In this document: positions 31,471-33,040 of the stretch, in pieces
How the letters are laid out: every line of letters begins with the position of its first letter
Position numbering within the stretch: position 1 is the stretch's first letter
Origin: a bacterium
GTDB lineage: Bacteria > Pseudomonadota > Alphaproteobacteria > Ferrovibrionales > Ferrovibrionaceae
DNA: 33,040 nt
Direction of reading: 5' to 3'
Assembly (NCBI GenBank): GCA_022844005.1
Contig: JALHMN010000038.1
Span: 1-33,040 of the forward strand
Position numbers and translations under genes: made by a program
The notes under the pieces: generated by a model
Seen by the model: only the letters and a program-made list of their open reading frames with translations
Database searches by the model: none
Told to the model about the DNA's origin: nothing

Positions 31471-32592
31471 ATGACGAACAACACGCTCTTCACGCCGATC
31501 AGCATCGGCGGCATGGCCTTGTCGCACCGCGTGGTGATGGCGCCGCTCACCCGGATGCGGGCGACCGTCCCCGGCAATTCCGCCAACGAAATGATGGCGC
31601 AGTACTACGCCCAGCGCGCCAGCGCCGGCGGCCTGATCATCGCCGAGGCGTCGCAGGTTTCGCCCGACGGGCGCGGCGCGCCCTGCACGCCGGGCGTCCA
31701 TTCGCCCGAACAGGTCGCCGGCTGGAAGCGCGTCACCGACGCCGTCCATGCCAAGGGCGGCAGGATCTATCTTCAGCTCTGGCACATGGGCCGCCTGTCG
31801 CACCCGTCGCACCAGCCGGACGGCGGCCAGCCGATCGCGCCCTCGGCCGTCGCGGCGAATGCCGACATCACCACGGCCGATTTCAAGCGCGTGCCCTGCC
31901 CGACCCCGCGCGCCCTGGAGACGGCGGAAATCCCCGCCGTGATCGGCCGCTATGTCCATGCCGCGCGCTGTGCGATGGAGGCCGGTTTCGACGGCGTGGA
32001 GATCCATGCCGCGAACGGCTATCTGCTGGAGCAGTTCCTGCAATCGCGCACGAACCTGCGCACCGATCGGTATGGCGGGCCGATCGAGAACCGCTGTCGG
32101 CTGGTGCTGGAGATCGCCCGCGCCATCGCCGAAGTCTGGGGCGCCGGGCGGGTCGGCATCCGCCTGTCGCCCTACGGCATCGCCAATGACAGCGGCGAGG
32201 CCGAACCGATGCCGCTCTATTCCCATCTCATCGGCGAACTCGACAAGCTGGGCCTGGCCTATCTGCACCTGATCGAGCCGCGCGCCAGCGGCGCCGGCCA
32301 GCGCGAGGTCGACCACAAGGACGTACCCTCGGCGGCTAATTTGTTCCGCCCGATGTGGCACGGCGTGCTGATCGCCGCCGGCAACTTCAAGGGCGGCGAC
32401 GCCGCCGCCATGCTTGCGGCGGGCGACGCCGATGCCATCGCCTTCGGCCGCTTCTTCATCTCAAACCCCGACCTGCCGGAGCGGCTGCGCCGGGGCGCGA
32501 ACCTCACCCCCTACAATCGCGCGACCTTCTATACCCGCGGGCCGGAGGGCTATCTGGACTATCCGACCATGGACGCCGCCGCCGCGGAATAG
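31471..32592 (+). CDS. Old yellow enzyme family alkene reductase (NADH:flavin oxidoreductase)
   Basis: 373 residues, an FMN TIM barrel of the OYE class. Substrate and active-site motifs are H179-AA-N182-G-Y184, the His/Asn pair that holds the phenolate or carbonyl oxygen plus the Tyr proton donor, then YGGPIENRCR (201-210). T27 (PLTRMR) and W104 (LQLWHMGR) also fit. It reduces activated C=C bonds of enones, nitroesters or maleimides using NAD(P)H; the natural substrate is unknown. Length and motifs are those of a classical NemA/morphinone reductase relative. No ribosome site is visible before ATG 31471. Confidence 0.92.
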   Translation: MTNNTLFTPISIGGMALSHRVVMAPLTRMRATVPGNSANEMMAQYYAQRASAGGLIIAEASQVSPDGRGAPCTPGVHSPEQVAGWKRVTDAVHAKGGRIYLQLWHMGRLSHPSHQPDGGQPIAPSAVAANADITTADFKRVPCPTPRALETAEIPAVIGRYVHAARCAMEAGFDGVEIHAANGYLLEQFLQSRTNLRTDRYGGPIENRCRLVLEIARAIAEVWGAGRVGIRLSPYGIANDSGEAEPMPLYSHLIGELDKLGLAYLHLIEPRASGAGQREVDHKDVPSAANLFRPMWHGVLIAAGNFKGGDAAAMLAAGDADAIAFGRFFISNPDLPERLRRGANLTPYNRATFYTRGPEGYLDYPTMDAAAAE

Positions 32593-32805
32593 GCGTCGAA
32601 CGGCCGCGCCGCGCCCTCGAGGTCGAGCAACGCGCCTGTCGTGGTCTTCCGCCAGAGCGCCCAAGGCGGCGGCGCCTCGAATGTCAGACCGGTACCCCGG
32701 CCATGAGGCCTGAGCCGCATTTCAACCGGCAGGGATTTGCCGCTAGAAGACGGGGATGAAGGGGCACCGCAAGCGGTTGCGGGTAGTCCCGGGGGAAACG
32801 CTGGA

Positions 32806-33040
32806 ATGGACAGTTTCGACTACGTCATCGTGGGCGCCGGCTCGGCCGGCTGCGTGCTGGCGAGCCGGTTGAGCGAGGACCCGACGGTCAGCGTCTGCGT
32901 GCTGGAGGCGGGCCCGTCCGACTGGCACCCCTTCATCCACATCCCGGCGGGCTTCATGTACACGCTGGTCAACCCCCGGGTGAACTGGCTCTACACCTCC
33001 GAGCCCAGCGAATGGACCGGCGGGCGGCGCATCGCGGCAC
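32806..33040 (+). CDS. GMC family oxidoreductase (choline dehydrogenase-like), 3' end cut by window
   Basis: Starts at ATG 32806 with a GGGGGAAA purine run upstream and runs off the right edge after 78 codons. The visible N-terminus, MDSFDYVIVGAGSAGCVLAS then LSEDPTVSVCVLEAGP, contains the FAD-binding GAGSAG loop and the Glu that contacts the ribose. The following HPFIHIPAGF and NWLYTSEPS segments are typical of choline-dehydrogenase/alcohol-dehydrogenase members of the GMC family. It is a different subfamily from the GMC gene at 10.5-12.1 kb. The 213 bp between the OYE gene and this start show no other feature. Confidence 0.88.
   Translation, partial: MDSFDYVIVGAGSAGCVLASRLSEDPTVSVCVLEAGPSDWHPFIHIPAGFMYTLVNPRVNWLYTSEPSEWTGGRRIAA

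Noticed and set aside
32757-32805. ATG at 32757 as an upstream start for the right-edge GMC gene
   Set aside because: It is 49 bases upstream and therefore out of frame with the FAD-binding motif; ATG 32806 has a purine-rich site.
1-33040. tRNA, rRNA, CRISPR, IS elements, prophage or integration sites
   Set aside because: No cloverleaf, spaced identical direct repeats, transposase or integrase motif, or terminal inverted repeat with target duplication was found by reading; a dedicated scan was not possible.

Overview
The window is GC-rich DNA with dense coding on both strands and strong third-position G/C bias. It looks like a chromosomal segment of an alphaproteobacterium, probably Rhodospirillales-like. 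The reasons are a consensus CtrA-type box (TTAA-N7-TTAAC) near the left end, a PAS_5-type protein, an M81 metallopeptidase, and CoA-dependent and flavin-dependent catabolic enzymes. The lineage is inference. I saw no rRNA, tRNA, CRISPR array, transposase or phage gene, and no clear island boundary.

Left part (1-12.6 kb): A secreted WD40/Ig-like/caspase-fold protein sits behind the CtrA-like box and ends at a shared hairpin with a convergent flavin reductase. Next come a DOPA 4,5-dioxygenase-like protein, an SDR dehydrogenase, a sterol-desaturase-type membrane hydroxylase, a TerC/Alx membrane protein, an alpha/beta hydrolase-amidase pair, a Wzx/MATE-type flippase overlapping tail-to-tail with a GMC oxidoreductase, and an SlyD-type FKBP isomerase.

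Middle part (12.7-24.4 kb): A 715-residue PEP-CTERM protein carries an autotransporter-like beta-helix repeat. After it come a second alpha/beta hydrolase and a run of very small genes (84, 80, 70 and 70 residues) around a SHOCT membrane protein. A translationally coupled pair follows, a phospholipase D-VTT fusion and an endonuclease/exonuclease/phosphatase-family enzyme. Then come a small unknown protein, a PAS_5 protein, a PPOX flavoprotein, an SDR, and a second PEP-CTERM (choice-of-anchor C) protein. This last gene has a near-consensus sigma-54 promoter, a strong terminator and no usable ATG at its signal peptide.

Right part (24.7-33.0 kb): A membrane-anchored unknown protein precedes an M81 (MlrC-like) metallopeptidase. 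Then come a secreted degenerate SNase-fold protein, a CaiB/BaiF CoA-transferase, two overlapping small ORFs, an enoyl-CoA hydratase, a patatin-like lipase, an old-yellow-enzyme reductase, and the start of a second GMC oxidoreductase cut by the window edge.

Most of the window is scattered metabolic housekeeping with few real operons. The clearest common theme is the cell envelope: two exosortase substrates, a polysaccharide flippase, a secreted caspase-like protein and the PLD-VTT fusion. No exosortase or prsK/prsR is present here, so any exosortase machinery must lie elsewhere. The best leads are the CtrA-boxed secreted caspase/propeller protein and the sigma-54/start-codon puzzle of the second PEP-CTERM gene.
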